Shown one piece after another: positions 1 to 6,106 of a stretch of DNA of 9,130 nucleotides (position 1 is its first letter; each line of letters opens with the position of its first letter). Made by a program: the position numbers and the translations under genes. This DNA is from an uncultured Oscillospiraceae bacterium (GTDB taxonomy: Bacteria; Bacillota; Clostridia; Oscillospirales; Ruminococcaceae), in contig USLH01000095.1 in assembly GCA_900555435.1 (NCBI GenBank), positions 1-9,130 on the forward strand. The letters are read 5' to 3'. Below the pieces are notes generated by a model. It ran no database searches, was not told where the DNA came from, and worked only from the letters and a program-made list of their open reading frames with translations.

Positions 1-1526
1 GCAACGTGGTTCTGGATAAGAAGTACGGCGCTCCCCTCATCACCAACGACGGCGTGACCATTGCCAAAGAGGTCGAGCTTCCCGACGCCTTCGAGAACAT
101 GGGCGCTCAGCTGGTAAAAGAAGTCGCCACCAAAACAAACGACGCTGCCGGCGACGGCACCACCACCGCTACCCTGCTGGCTCAGGCTCTGGTTCGGGAA
201 GGCATGAAGAACGTAGCCGCAGGCGCCAACCCCATGGTTGTGAAGCGCGGCATCCAGAGCGCAGTTGACACTGCCGTGAAGACCATCGTGGAGCACGCCC
301 AGAAGGTTTCCGGCTCCGACGACATCGCCCGGGTTGGCACCGTTTCCTCCGGCAATGAGGAAGTGGGCAAGCTGATCGCCGAGGCCATGGAGAAGGTCTC
401 CGCTGACGGCGTGATCACTCTGGAGGAGTCGAAGACCGCCGAGACCTACAGCGAGGTCGTTGAAGGCATGCAGTTCGACCGGGGCTACATCTCCCCCTAT
501 ATGTGCACCGACACCGACAAGATGGAAGCCGTCATGGACGACGCTTACATCCTGATCACCGATAAGAAGATCTCCAACATCCAGGAGATCCTGCCCCTGC
601 TGGAGCAGATCGTCCAGAGCGGCAAGAAGCTGGTCATCATCGCTGAGGACGTAGAGGGCGAGGCTCTGACTACCCTGATCCTCAACAAGCTCCGCGGCAC
701 CTTCAACTGCGTAGCCGTCAAGGCTCCCGGCTTCGGCGACCGCCGCAAAGAAATGCTGCAGGACATCGCCATCCTCACCGGCGGCCAGGTCATCACCTCC
801 GAGTTGGGTCTGGAGCTGAAAGACACCACCATCGCTCAGCTGGGCCGCGCCCGTCAGGTCAAGGTTCAGAAGGAGAACACCATCATCGTCGACGGTGCCG
901 GCGACTCCAAGGCCATCAAGGATCGGGTGCACCAGATCAAGTCCCAGATCGAGACCACTACTTCCGACTTCGACCGTGAGAAGCTCCAGGAGCGTCTGGC
1001 GAAGCTGTCCGGCGGCGTAGCCGTCATCAAGGTCGGCGCTGCCACCGAGGTCGAGATGAAGGAGAAGAAGCTCCGCATCGAAGACGCTCTCTCCGCTACC
1101 AAGGCCGCAGTCGAGGAAGGCATCGTTGCCGGCGGCGGCACCGCCTTCATCAACGCCATCCCCTCCGTCAAGGCTCTCATGGACAACGCTTCCGGCGACG
1201 AGAAGACCGGTATGTCCATTGTCCTGAAGGCTCTGGAGGAGCCCGTCCGCCAGATCGCTCTGAACAGCGGTCTGGAAGGCTCCGTCATCATCGACAAGAT
1301 CATCCACTCCGGCAAGGCCGGCTACGGCTTCGATGCCGCCCGTGAGGAATACGGCGACATGATCTCTCTGGGCATCGTGGATCCTACCAAGGTCACCCGC
1401 AGCGCCCTGCAGAACGCCGCTTCCGTTGCCGCCATGGTTCTGACCACTGAGTCTCTGGTGGCCGACATCAAGGAGCCCGCTGCTCCTGCGGCTCCCGCTG
1501 CCCCCGACATGGGCGGCATGTACTAA
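1..1526 (+). CDS. groEL: 60 kDa chaperonin GroEL, 5'-truncated by window edge
   Basis: Cytosolic ATP-dependent chaperonin that forms double heptameric rings and folds client proteins together with GroES. The window opens inside the gene: the frame runs from position 3, and the first full codon (Asn) aligns with residue 37 of E. coli GroEL. About 36 N-terminal residues are therefore missing and the whole protein would be about 543 aa, the normal family length. The GTG at position 6 is an internal Val codon, not a start. Catalytic Asp residues matching E. coli D52 (codon 48-50, in TNDGVTIAKE), D87 (codon 153-155, in GDGTTTAT) and D398 (codon 1083-1085, in EDALSATKAAVEEG) are all present, as is the AGGGTA segment. 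The C-terminus is an Ala/Pro-rich stretch followed by DMGGMY, a shorter Gly-Met tail than the GGM repeats of many homologues. groES and any CIRCE/HrcA control would lie upstream, outside the window. The strong terminator just downstream shows that this is the last gene of its operon. Confidence 0.98.
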   Translation, partial: NVVLDKKYGAPLITNDGVTIAKEVELPDAFENMGAQLVKEVATKTNDAAGDGTTTATLLAQALVREGMKNVAAGANPMVVKRGIQSAVDTAVKTIVEHAQKVSGSDDIARVGTVSSGNEEVGKLIAEAMEKVSADGVITLEESKTAETYSEVVEGMQFDRGYISPYMCTDTDKMEAVMDDAYILITDKKISNIQEILPLLEQIVQSGKKLVIIAEDVEGEALTTLILNKLRGTFNCVAVKAPGFGDRRKEMLQDIAILTGGQVITSELGLELKDTTIAQLGRARQVKVQKENTIIVDGAGDSKAIKDRVHQIKSQIETTTSDFDREKLQERLAKLSGGVAVIKVGAATEVEMKEKKLRIEDALSATKAAVEEGIVAGGGTAFINAIPSVKALMDNASGDEKTGMSIVLKALEEPVRQIALNSGLEGSVIIDKIIHSGKAGYGFDAAREEYGDMISLGIVDPTKVTRSALQNAASVAAMVLTTESLVADIKEPAAPAAPAAPDMGGMY

Positions 1527-1544
1527 GAGATGCCTCTCCGTAAG

Positions 1545-1585
1545 AAATCCCCGGCACCTGCTTCCCGCAGATGCCGGGGATTTTT
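1545..1585 (+). terminator. Intrinsic terminator of groEL
   Basis: A 12-bp perfect inverted repeat (1545-1556 aaatccccggca paired with 1572-1583 tgccggggattt) begins 18 nt after the groEL stop. Its loop can form four more pairs (ctgc 1558-1561 with gcag 1567-1570) around a ttccc apical loop. The stem is followed by a T-run (1581-1585). The GC-rich stem core and T tract fit strong Rho-independent termination. The left arm also starts with an A tract, so the hairpin could act in both directions. Confidence 0.93.
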
Positions 1586-1591
1586 GTTAAG

Positions 1592-1693
1592 GTACCCGTA
1601 TTTGGCCTTTCCGTTTTCATCACAGATTCGGATGTAGCGTTCCTCCCACCTTCCGTCTTTTCGTTTACAGATATTTTTGCCTCTTTTTGACAT
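1592..1693 (-). pseudogene. Remnant of a tyrosine recombinase/integrase N-terminus
   Basis: Reading the minus strand from the ATG at 1693 gives 34 residues beginning MSKRGKNICKRKDGRWEERY and ending at KYGY. This is the characteristic opening (arm-type DNA-binding region) of the integrases carried by clostridial conjugative transposons and phages, which typically start MSKRGENIYKRKDGRWEGRY and run to about 380-400 aa. After KYGY (1592) the resemblance stops. The open frame continues only by reading through the groEL terminator and ends at a stop overlapping the groEL stop (1523-1525), so the core-binding and catalytic domains (R, H-x-x-R, Y) are absent. A possible ribosome binding site (AAAAGGG) lies about 8 nt upstream of the ATG. 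I infer the scar of a lost or deleted mobile element; a functional product is very unlikely. The family assignment rests on remembered sequence similarity. Confidence 0.72.
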
Positions 1694-1974
1694 AGGGACT
1701 GCCCTTTTCTCATGACTATGCTGACGGAGTTTATGACGGCGATCAGACCTTTCCCGAGGAAAAAGCGGAACCATAGCCAATTACAGGGACGTCAAAGTGG
1801 CAGCTCTTCCCCTCCTGCAGTGTAAAGAACAGACCCTGGCCCAGATCGGCGGAGCAAACAGCCGGGAGCTGATCCGCCTGCTGACGCTTTACGGAAAGGC
1901 TTCCTGCCGCCGGCCCGGGAAGCCCGACCCCTAGGAAGGAGGGATAAGGGTCCAATAAAAAGCCGCCGGTCTTC
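1694..1974. other. Intergenic stretch with no recognisable intact gene
   Basis: These roughly 280 bp lie between the integrase remnant and the next promoter. No ORF here has both a convincing start with a ribosome binding site and a recognisable product. On the + strand a frame is open from 1737 to the TAG at 1932-1934. It contains a protein-like stretch (IANYRDVKVAALPLL, then QTLAQIGGANSRELIRLL) but has no ATG start, and a stop at 1734-1736 lies just before it. A neighbouring frame (about 1709-1775, reading DYADGVYDGDQTFPEEK) also looks protein-like and stops at 1773-1775, close to where the other becomes plausible. This could be a frameshifted fossil gene, but I do not recognise it and chance is not excluded. 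Minus-strand frames of about 80 codons here have no supporting signals. Confidence 0.4.
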
Positions 1975-2003
1975 TTGCAAACCACACAATTTTTTGCTAT
2001 AAT
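1975..2003 (+). promoter_or_regulatory. Sigma-A type promoter for the oxidoreductase/DUF3048 unit
   Basis: The -35 TTGCAA (1975-1980) is separated by exactly 17 bp from a perfect -10 TATAAT (1998-2003), which is preceded by TGC at 1995-1997 and so also has an extended -10 (TGn). The spacer is AT-rich (a run of six T). Transcription should begin near 2010, about 25 nt before the ATG at 2036. No operator-like inverted repeat is evident, so the unit may be constitutive. Confidence 0.85.
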
Positions 2004-2035
2004 GAGGGTATCTTTTGCAGCAAAGGAGGATCACC

Positions 2036-3022
2036 ATGCATTATGCCGTGATCGGAACCGGCTGGATTGTCGATTCTTACATACAAGGCGCCGCCCTTAC
2101 CGGCAAGTGGGAGCTTGCCGCCGTCTGCTCCCGGAGCAGGGAAAAAGGGCTTCGATTTGGGAGCAATTACGGGGTATCCACCGTTTACACCTCCGTAGAG
2201 GAGCTGGCGGCTGACCCTGCCGTCGAAGCCGTCTATGTGGCAAGCCCCAACCGCTTTCATTATGAGCAGTCGAAGCTCCTTCTGAACGCCGGGAAGCACG
2301 TCCTCTGCGAAAAGCCCATCACCGTTTCCCCGGAGGAATGTGAGGAGCTGCAGCAGCTGGCTGCGGCAAAGGGGCTCATCTATATGGAAGCCATCATGAT
2401 GCTCCATCTTCCCCAACGGCAGGCGGTTTTAGACGCTTTGCCCCAGCTGGGGAGGATCACCTCCGCCCACTTTGATTTTTCCCAGCTTTCCTCCAAATAT
2501 CCCGCCCTGCTCCGGGGGGAACTGCCCAACATCTTCAACCCCAAAATGGCCACCGGCAGCCTGATGGACTTAGGCGTCTACTGCGTCTACCCCGCTCTCG
2601 ACTGGTTCGGGGAGCCGGAAAAAATCAACGCCTCCGCCCGCTTCCTTCCCACCGGAGCGGATGAAAGCTGCACCGCAATTTTCGAGTATCCAGACAAGCT
2701 CTTGACCCTGACCTGCTCCAAGACCGGACAAAGCCATTTAGGCTCCGAGATCTTGGGCGACCGGGGCGCCCTTGTCATCGAGTCCATCTCAAAGCTCACC
2801 GGGATCCGCCTCTTTACCGGAAACGACTCCCGCCTCATCTGGGGCGACGAGGAAAAACCGACCCTCATGAGCGGCGAATCCATGGATTTTTACCGGTTCA
2901 TAAAGGATCCGGAAGGGACACAAAAGGAATACGAAAGGGCATCGAAGCTGTCCCTTTCCGTCTCCCGCACTATGGAGAAGATCCGCCGGCTGTCCGGCAT
3001 CCGTTTTCCCGATTATCCTTGA
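2036..3022 (+). CDS. Gfo/Idh/MocA family NAD(P)-dependent oxidoreductase
   Basis: Predicted cytosolic 328-aa dehydrogenase, the normal length for the family. Residues 1-120 form a Rossmann fold with the nucleotide-binding GTGWIV (7-12) and the hallmark EKP (92-94), whose Lys is usually catalytic. Residues 121-328 form the C-terminal alpha/beta domain with DLGVY (178-182), whose Asp/Tyr lie at the active site. The MEAI (117-120) and LMDLGVYC context resembles the dihydrodiol dehydrogenase-like branch (reversible oxidation of vicinal diols or sugars), but the substrate cannot be read from sequence. The start at 2036 is preferred over the in-frame ATG at 2015 because AAAGGAGG (2022-2029) lies 6 nt before it, the Rossmann strand begins at once, and the transcript probably starts at about 2010. 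The next gene follows after 15 nt, so the two are probably cotranscribed. No sugar transporter or kinase is nearby to hint at the substrate. Confidence 0.93.
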   Translation: MHYAVIGTGWIVDSYIQGAALTGKWELAAVCSRSREKGLRFGSNYGVSTVYTSVEELAADPAVEAVYVASPNRFHYEQSKLLLNAGKHVLCEKPITVSPEECEELQQLAAAKGLIYMEAIMMLHLPQRQAVLDALPQLGRITSAHFDFSQLSSKYPALLRGELPNIFNPKMATGSLMDLGVYCVYPALDWFGEPEKINASARFLPTGADESCTAIFEYPDKLLTLTCSKTGQSHLGSEILGDRGALVIESISKLTGIRLFTGNDSRLIWGDEEKPTLMSGESMDFYRFIKDPEGTQKEYERASKLSLSVSRTMEKIRRLSGIRFPDYP

Positions 3023-3037
3023 AGGAGGCACACGCCT

Positions 3038-4153
3038 ATGAAACGCCCTGTCAAAGCATTTTTCAGCGCCCTGCTGGCGGCTTCCCTTTTCCTGACCGGT
3101 CTGTCTGGCTGCGGCGGCTCCGCCCCGGATGTTTCTTCCGGGCCGGAAGAAAGCTCCCTCGTCCTGCCGGAGCCTTCCCTTCCGGAGGAAGAAAGCTCCC
3201 TTCCGGAAGAATCTTCGGAACCGGAACCTGCCGGCCCTATCAACCCCCTGACCGGGGAAGCCGACTATCCGGAATCCGCCGTCGGCAAACGCCCGGTGAC
3301 CGTCATGGTCAACAACATCGACGCCGCCGTTCCCCATCGGGGGCTCTCCGCCGCCGACGTGATCTATGAGGTAGTGGTGGAAGGCGGCATCACCCGGATG
3401 ATGGCGGTCTTCGCCGATCCGGACGCCGTCCCCTATACCGGCCCGGTCCGCAGCGTCCGCCACTATTACACCGACTTTGCCTACCCGTACGATCCCATTT
3501 TCGTCCATTTCGGCGGCAGCAAGCCCGGAAAAGCAGCGGTAGCTGACCGGGGTCTTGACAACGTAGACGGCCTGATCTATGGCACCACCGTCTTCTACAA
3601 GGATCAGGAGCGTGCCAACTCCCGGGGCGTGGAGCACAGCTATTTCATCAACTCCGACGGCATCCAGACCGTCTGCGAAAAACGGGGATACTCCCTGGAA
3701 GGGACGCCCATCCCGCCTCTGACCATCTCCCAAACCCCCGTGGAGCTGACGGAAAAATGCAGCAGCGTTTATGTGAAATTCTCCGGCTACTCCAGCGACC
3801 AGTTCAATTTCAACCCCGAAACCGGCCTTTACGAAAAGCTCCGGAAAGGGCAGCCCCACATTGATGCCGACACCGGCGAGGTGCTGACCTTCGCAAACGT
3901 GCTCGTTTTGTCCACCACCATCACCAGCTACAACGGCGGCGACCTCCGGGATGTGGCGCTGGACAGCGGAAAAGGATGGTTTTTCACCAACGGCGGCGTC
4001 GCCCCCATCACCTGGTCGAAGGGCTCCTATAAAAACCAGTTCACCTTCACCCTCTCTGACGGAAGCCCCGTGAAGGGTAACGTCGGCCCCACCTTCATCG
4101 CCCTTATCGACTCCTCCATGGAGAAAAGCATGAAGCTGGATCCGGAAGAATAA
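3038..4153 (+). CDS. DUF3048 domain-containing lipoprotein (YerB-like)
   Basis: A 371-aa predicted lipoprotein anchored outside the cytoplasmic membrane; its biochemical function is unknown. A basic, hydrophobic signal peptide (residues 1-24) ends in the lipobox LSGC with the lipidated Cys at 25. Residues 30-67 form a Ser/Glu/Pro-rich flexible linker. At DNA level this linker holds two copies of gaagaaagctccct (3146-3159 and 3188-3201), which suggests growth by local duplication. The N-terminal DUF3048 domain begins at NPLTGE (69-74) and includes RPVTVMVNN (85-93), AADVIYE (105-111) and GPVRSVR (135-141). The C-terminal DUF3048_C region spans about 240-358. This resembles B. subtilis YerB, also uncharacterised. 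AAGGAGG (3022-3028) overlaps the upstream stop and lies 9 nt before the ATG, which supports the start and a bicistronic unit with the oxidoreductase. The two products act in different compartments, so shared transcription need not mean a shared pathway. Confidence 0.92.
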   Translation: MKRPVKAFFSALLAASLFLTGLSGCGGSAPDVSSGPEESSLVLPEPSLPEEESSLPEESSEPEPAGPINPLTGEADYPESAVGKRPVTVMVNNIDAAVPHRGLSAADVIYEVVVEGGITRMMAVFADPDAVPYTGPVRSVRHYYTDFAYPYDPIFVHFGGSKPGKAAVADRGLDNVDGLIYGTTVFYKDQERANSRGVEHSYFINSDGIQTVCEKRGYSLEGTPIPPLTISQTPVELTEKCSSVYVKFSGYSSDQFNFNPETGLYEKLRKGQPHIDADTGEVLTFANVLVLSTTITSYNGGDLRDVALDSGKGWFFTNGGVAPITWSKGSYKNQFTFTLSDGSPVKGNVGPTFIALIDSSMEKSMKLDPEE

Positions 4154-4165
4154 ACTCCCTTTTCA

Positions 4166-4205
4166 GAAAAACCTGCACCTGCTCGAACGGCGGCGTAGGT
4201 TTTTC
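4166..4205 (+). terminator. Probable terminator after the DUF3048 gene
   Basis: An inverted repeat starts 12 nt after the stop codon: gaaaaacctgc (4166-4176) pairs with gcgtaggtttttc (4195-4205 portion), giving 11 bp including one G-U, around an 18-nt loop. The T-run (4200-4204) lies within the right arm rather than after it, so this is a weaker, less canonical terminator than the groEL one. A second A/T palindrome (4217-4235, ggttttttt then aaaaaaaacc) follows and could supply further U residues. Confidence 0.6.
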
Positions 4206-4235
4206 GCATATCTGATGGTTTTTTTAAAAAAAACC

Positions 4236-4302
4236 GCATAAAATACGAAATTTCCAAAAAAATTTAAAAAGTGGTTGACATTCTCCATCCGACGTGTATA
4301 AT
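4236..4302 (+). promoter_or_regulatory. trp operon promoter with AT-rich upstream tract
   Basis: A perfect-consensus -35 TTGACA (4275-4280) and perfect -10 TATAAT (4297-4302) are separated by 16 bp; TG sits directly before the -10. Upstream, 4236-4271 is almost pure A/T with phased A and T runs, as expected for an UP element contacted by the RNA polymerase alpha subunits; this role is inferred. Initiation would fall near 4309. Such a strong promoter fits a design in which output is set downstream by the T-box rather than by a repressor, and I see no clear operator palindrome across the core promoter. Confidence 0.9.
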
Positions 4303-4539
4303 AAAACCAAAATTACAACTGAATACCGTCCACAAACCGATGATGTGGAGATCAAAGCAAATGTGCACGCACAGAGAGCCGGGGCAGCTGAGAGCCCGAC
4401 CGGACGCAGTTTGCCAAATGGACCACTGAGGGCGCAGTGAAAGGGGGTTCCCCCCGATTACTCTGCGACGTGAAGACCTGCGTCAAGGGTCAGGGATATG
4501 ATGGTATCCTGCAAAAGCGTGCGGCTCGTTCCGCAAAGC

Positions 4540-4573
4540 AAGGTGGCACCGCGGGTTTTTAAAGCTCGTCCTT
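4540..4573 (+). promoter_or_regulatory. T-box antiterminator element
   Basis: AAGG (4540-4543) pairs with CCTT (4570-4573), leaving the TGGCACC bulge whose TGGC/TGGN core contacts the tRNA acceptor end. The CCGCG and CG segments extend the helix as in canonical T-boxes, where the 3' side usually reads CGTCCYT (here CGTCCTT, 4567-4573). The 3' strand overlaps the left arm of the terminator stem, so the two structures exclude each other. Confidence 0.88.
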
Positions 4574-4608
4574 GGCAGAAAGCGATTTTCTGTCGTGGAC
4601 GGGCTTTT
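4561..4608 (+). terminator. T-box regulatory (attenuator) terminator
   Basis: AAAGCTCGTCC (4561-4571) pairs with GGACGGGCTTT (4597-4607), 11 bp with one G-U. The hairpin continues after a U-U mismatch through wobble and G-C pairs to CAGAAA (4576-4581) with TTTCTG (4587-4592), capped by a small loop. The stem ends in a T tract (4605-4608). It forms when charged tRNA-Trp is plentiful and the antiterminator is not stabilised, stopping transcription before trpE. Confidence 0.9.
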
Positions 4609-4630
4609 CGGTTTGTCAGGAGGTATTTTC

Positions 4631-6106
4631 ATGACAAAGCCAACACTGGAAGAAGCAAGGGCGTTTGCGGCAGACGGTCGCTTCCGCACCCTCCCCGTCA
4701 GCCGGGAGATCTTCTCCGACTTCACCACCCCCATCAAAGCCCTGCAGATCTTAAAGAGCGTCAGCCGCCGCTGCTATCTGCTGGAAAGTGCGGAGGACAG
4801 CCGCCAGTGGGGCCGCTACACCTTTTTGGGCTTCGACCCCTCCATGGGGATCTCCTGCACCAACGGGAACTTGACCATTGAAGCCGGCACTTCCCCCCTG
4901 ACCTTCAAGGGCGACCCAAGGGAAGCCATCCGACAGATCCTAAAGGAAAACAAAAGCCCCCGGATCCCGGGGTTGCCGCCCTTCACCGGCGGGCTGGTGG
5001 AGTACTTCTCCTACGACTTCATCAAGTACGCCGAACCTTCCCTTCGCTTGGACGCTGAGGATCCGGAGCATTTCAAGGACGTGGATCTGATGCTCTTCGA
5101 CAAGGTCATCGTTTTCGACAACCTGATGCAGAAGCTGATCCTCATCGTCAACATCCGCCTGGACGACGTGGACACCGAATACGCCCGGGCGAAGCTGGAG
5201 CTTGATAACCTCATCCGCCTTCTCCGTACCGGTGCCCCCGCCCCCAGCCGCCCGGGGTGCCTTCTCTCTCCCTTCCGTCCGCTTTTTGAGAAAGACGCCT
5301 ACTGCCGGATGGTGGAGGAAGCAAAACGCCATATCAAAGAGGGCGACATCTTTCAGGTGGTTTTATCAAACCGGCTGGAAGCGGACTTTGAAGGGAACCT
5401 TCTGGACGCCTACCGGGTGCTGCGGACCACCAACCCCTCCCCCTACCTCTTCTATTTTTCCAGCGACGATCTGGAGCTGGCAGGTGCCTCTCCGGAAACG
5501 CTGGTAAAGCTGGAAGATGGGGTGCTCCACACCTTCCCTCTGGCAGGGACCCGTCCCCGGGGAAGGACGGAAGAGGAAGACAAGCGGCTGGAAAAAGAGC
5601 TTCTCTCCGACGAAAAAGAGCTGGCGGAGCACAACATGCTGGTGGATTTAGGCCGCAACGACTTAGGACGGGTCAGCCGCTTCGGATCCGTGAAGGTGGA
5701 AAAGTACCTCTCCATCGAGCGGTTCTCCCATGTGATGCACATCGGTTCCACCGTCCGGGGCCAGATCCGGGAGGACTGTGACGCACTGGATGCCATCGGA
5801 TCGGTGCTGCCGGCAGGGACGCTGTCCGGCGCCCCCAAGCTCCGGGCCTGCCAGATCATCAACGACCTGGAAAACTGCAAACGGGGAATTTACGGCGGAG
5901 CGGTGGGGTATCTGGACTTTACCGGCTGCATGGACACCTGCATCGGCATCCGGCTGGCATTCCGAAAAAACGGCAAGGTCTTCGTCCGCTCCGGCGCCGG
6001 GATCGTGACCGACAGCGTGCCGGAATCCGAATATCAGGAGTGCTTAAATAAAGCCAAAGCCGTCATGCAGGCTCTGGAAACCGCAGAAGGAGGCATCGAC
6101 CAATGA
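4631..6106 (+). CDS. trpE: Anthranilate synthase component I
   Basis: Converts chorismate plus ammonia (delivered by TrpG) to anthranilate and pyruvate, the committed step of tryptophan synthesis, in the cytosol. 491 aa, normal for TrpE. The N-terminal domain (about 25-165) carries LLES (50-53) in the YLLESAEDSRQWGRY context, the segment associated with Trp feedback binding. The chorismate-binding domain (about 215-480) includes NPSPY (268-272), SPET (287-290), LAGTRPRG (304-311), DLGRNDLGR (339-347), the catalytic-region His in HVMHIGS (367-373), GTLSGAPK (396-403) and the metal-binding Glu segment EYQECLNKA (467-475). The AGTRPRG pattern and the neighbouring genes argue for TrpE rather than PabB. 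The start at 4631 has AGGAGGT (4618-4624) 6 nt upstream; the frame is open from 4595, but that part lies in the T-box terminator. Its stop overlaps the trpG start by ATGA, implying coupled translation of the two subunits. Confidence 0.98.
   Translation: MTKPTLEEARAFAADGRFRTLPVSREIFSDFTTPIKALQILKSVSRRCYLLESAEDSRQWGRYTFLGFDPSMGISCTNGNLTIEAGTSPLTFKGDPREAIRQILKENKSPRIPGLPPFTGGLVEYFSYDFIKYAEPSLRLDAEDPEHFKDVDLMLFDKVIVFDNLMQKLILIVNIRLDDVDTEYARAKLELDNLIRLLRTGAPAPSRPGCLLSPFRPLFEKDAYCRMVEEAKRHIKEGDIFQVVLSNRLEADFEGNLLDAYRVLRTTNPSPYLFYFSSDDLELAGASPETLVKLEDGVLHTFPLAGTRPRGRTEEEDKRLEKELLSDEKELAEHNMLVDLGRNDLGRVSRFGSVKVEKYLSIERFSHVMHIGSTVRGQIREDCDALDAIGSVLPAGTLSGAPKLRACQIINDLENCKRGIYGGAVGYLDFTGCMDTCIGIRLAFRKNGKVFVRSGAGIVTDSVPESEYQECLNKAKAVMQALETAEGGIDQ

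Larger units (their letters stand above)
4309..4608 (+). promoter_or_regulatory. T-box riboswitch, tRNA-Trp specific, controlling the trp operon
   Basis: A 5' leader that reads the charging state of a tRNA: uncharged tRNA pairs through its anticodon with the specifier codon and through its CCA end with the antiterminator bulge, allowing readthrough. Stem I base: GTGG (4345-4348) pairs with CCAC (4423-4426). An internal loop (4349-4356 opposite 4415-4422) carries the specifier TGG (4419-4421) followed by A, and GCAAAT (4357-4362) pairs with GTTTGC (4409-4414) above it. The AGAGAG motif (4373-4378) and the CCGG/CCGG distal stem (4379-4382 with 4400-4403) follow. A second stem uses CGCAG (4433-4437) and CTGCG (4463-4467). 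A further helix is CAGGGATA (4491-4498) with TATCCTG (4505-4511). The T-box sequence AAGGTGGCACCGCGG (4540-4554) and a terminator complete it. TGG is the tryptophan codon, which agrees with trpE 23 nt downstream. Confidence 0.95.

Noticed and set aside
1694..1780. Upstream part of the minus-strand frame before the integrase ATG as coding
   Set aside because: The 29 residues from 1780 to 1694 do not resemble integrase sequence; a ribosome binding site-like AAAAGGG precedes the ATG at 1693 instead.
2789..3859. 356-codon minus-strand open frame across the oxidoreductase end and the DUF3048 gene
   Set aside because: It lies opposite two well-supported genes, has Gly/Arg/Phe-rich composition typical of antisense frames in GC-rich DNA, and shows no family motifs or ribosome binding site.
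4309..4560. Trp-rich leader peptide (classical attenuation) or TRAP sites
   Set aside because: No short ORF with tandem Trp codons and a ribosome binding site, and no regular GAG/UAG triplet series; the structure is fully explained by a T-box.
4498..4881. 127-codon + strand frame starting in the T-box
   Set aside because: It runs through T-box helices and then out of frame across trpE; no ribosome binding site or recognisable product.
5452..5880. Ser-rich minus-strand frame inside trpE
   Set aside because: Ser/Arg-rich antisense shadow of trpE codons with no start signals. Similar frames opposite groEL, trpD, trpC and trpF were rejected for the same reason.
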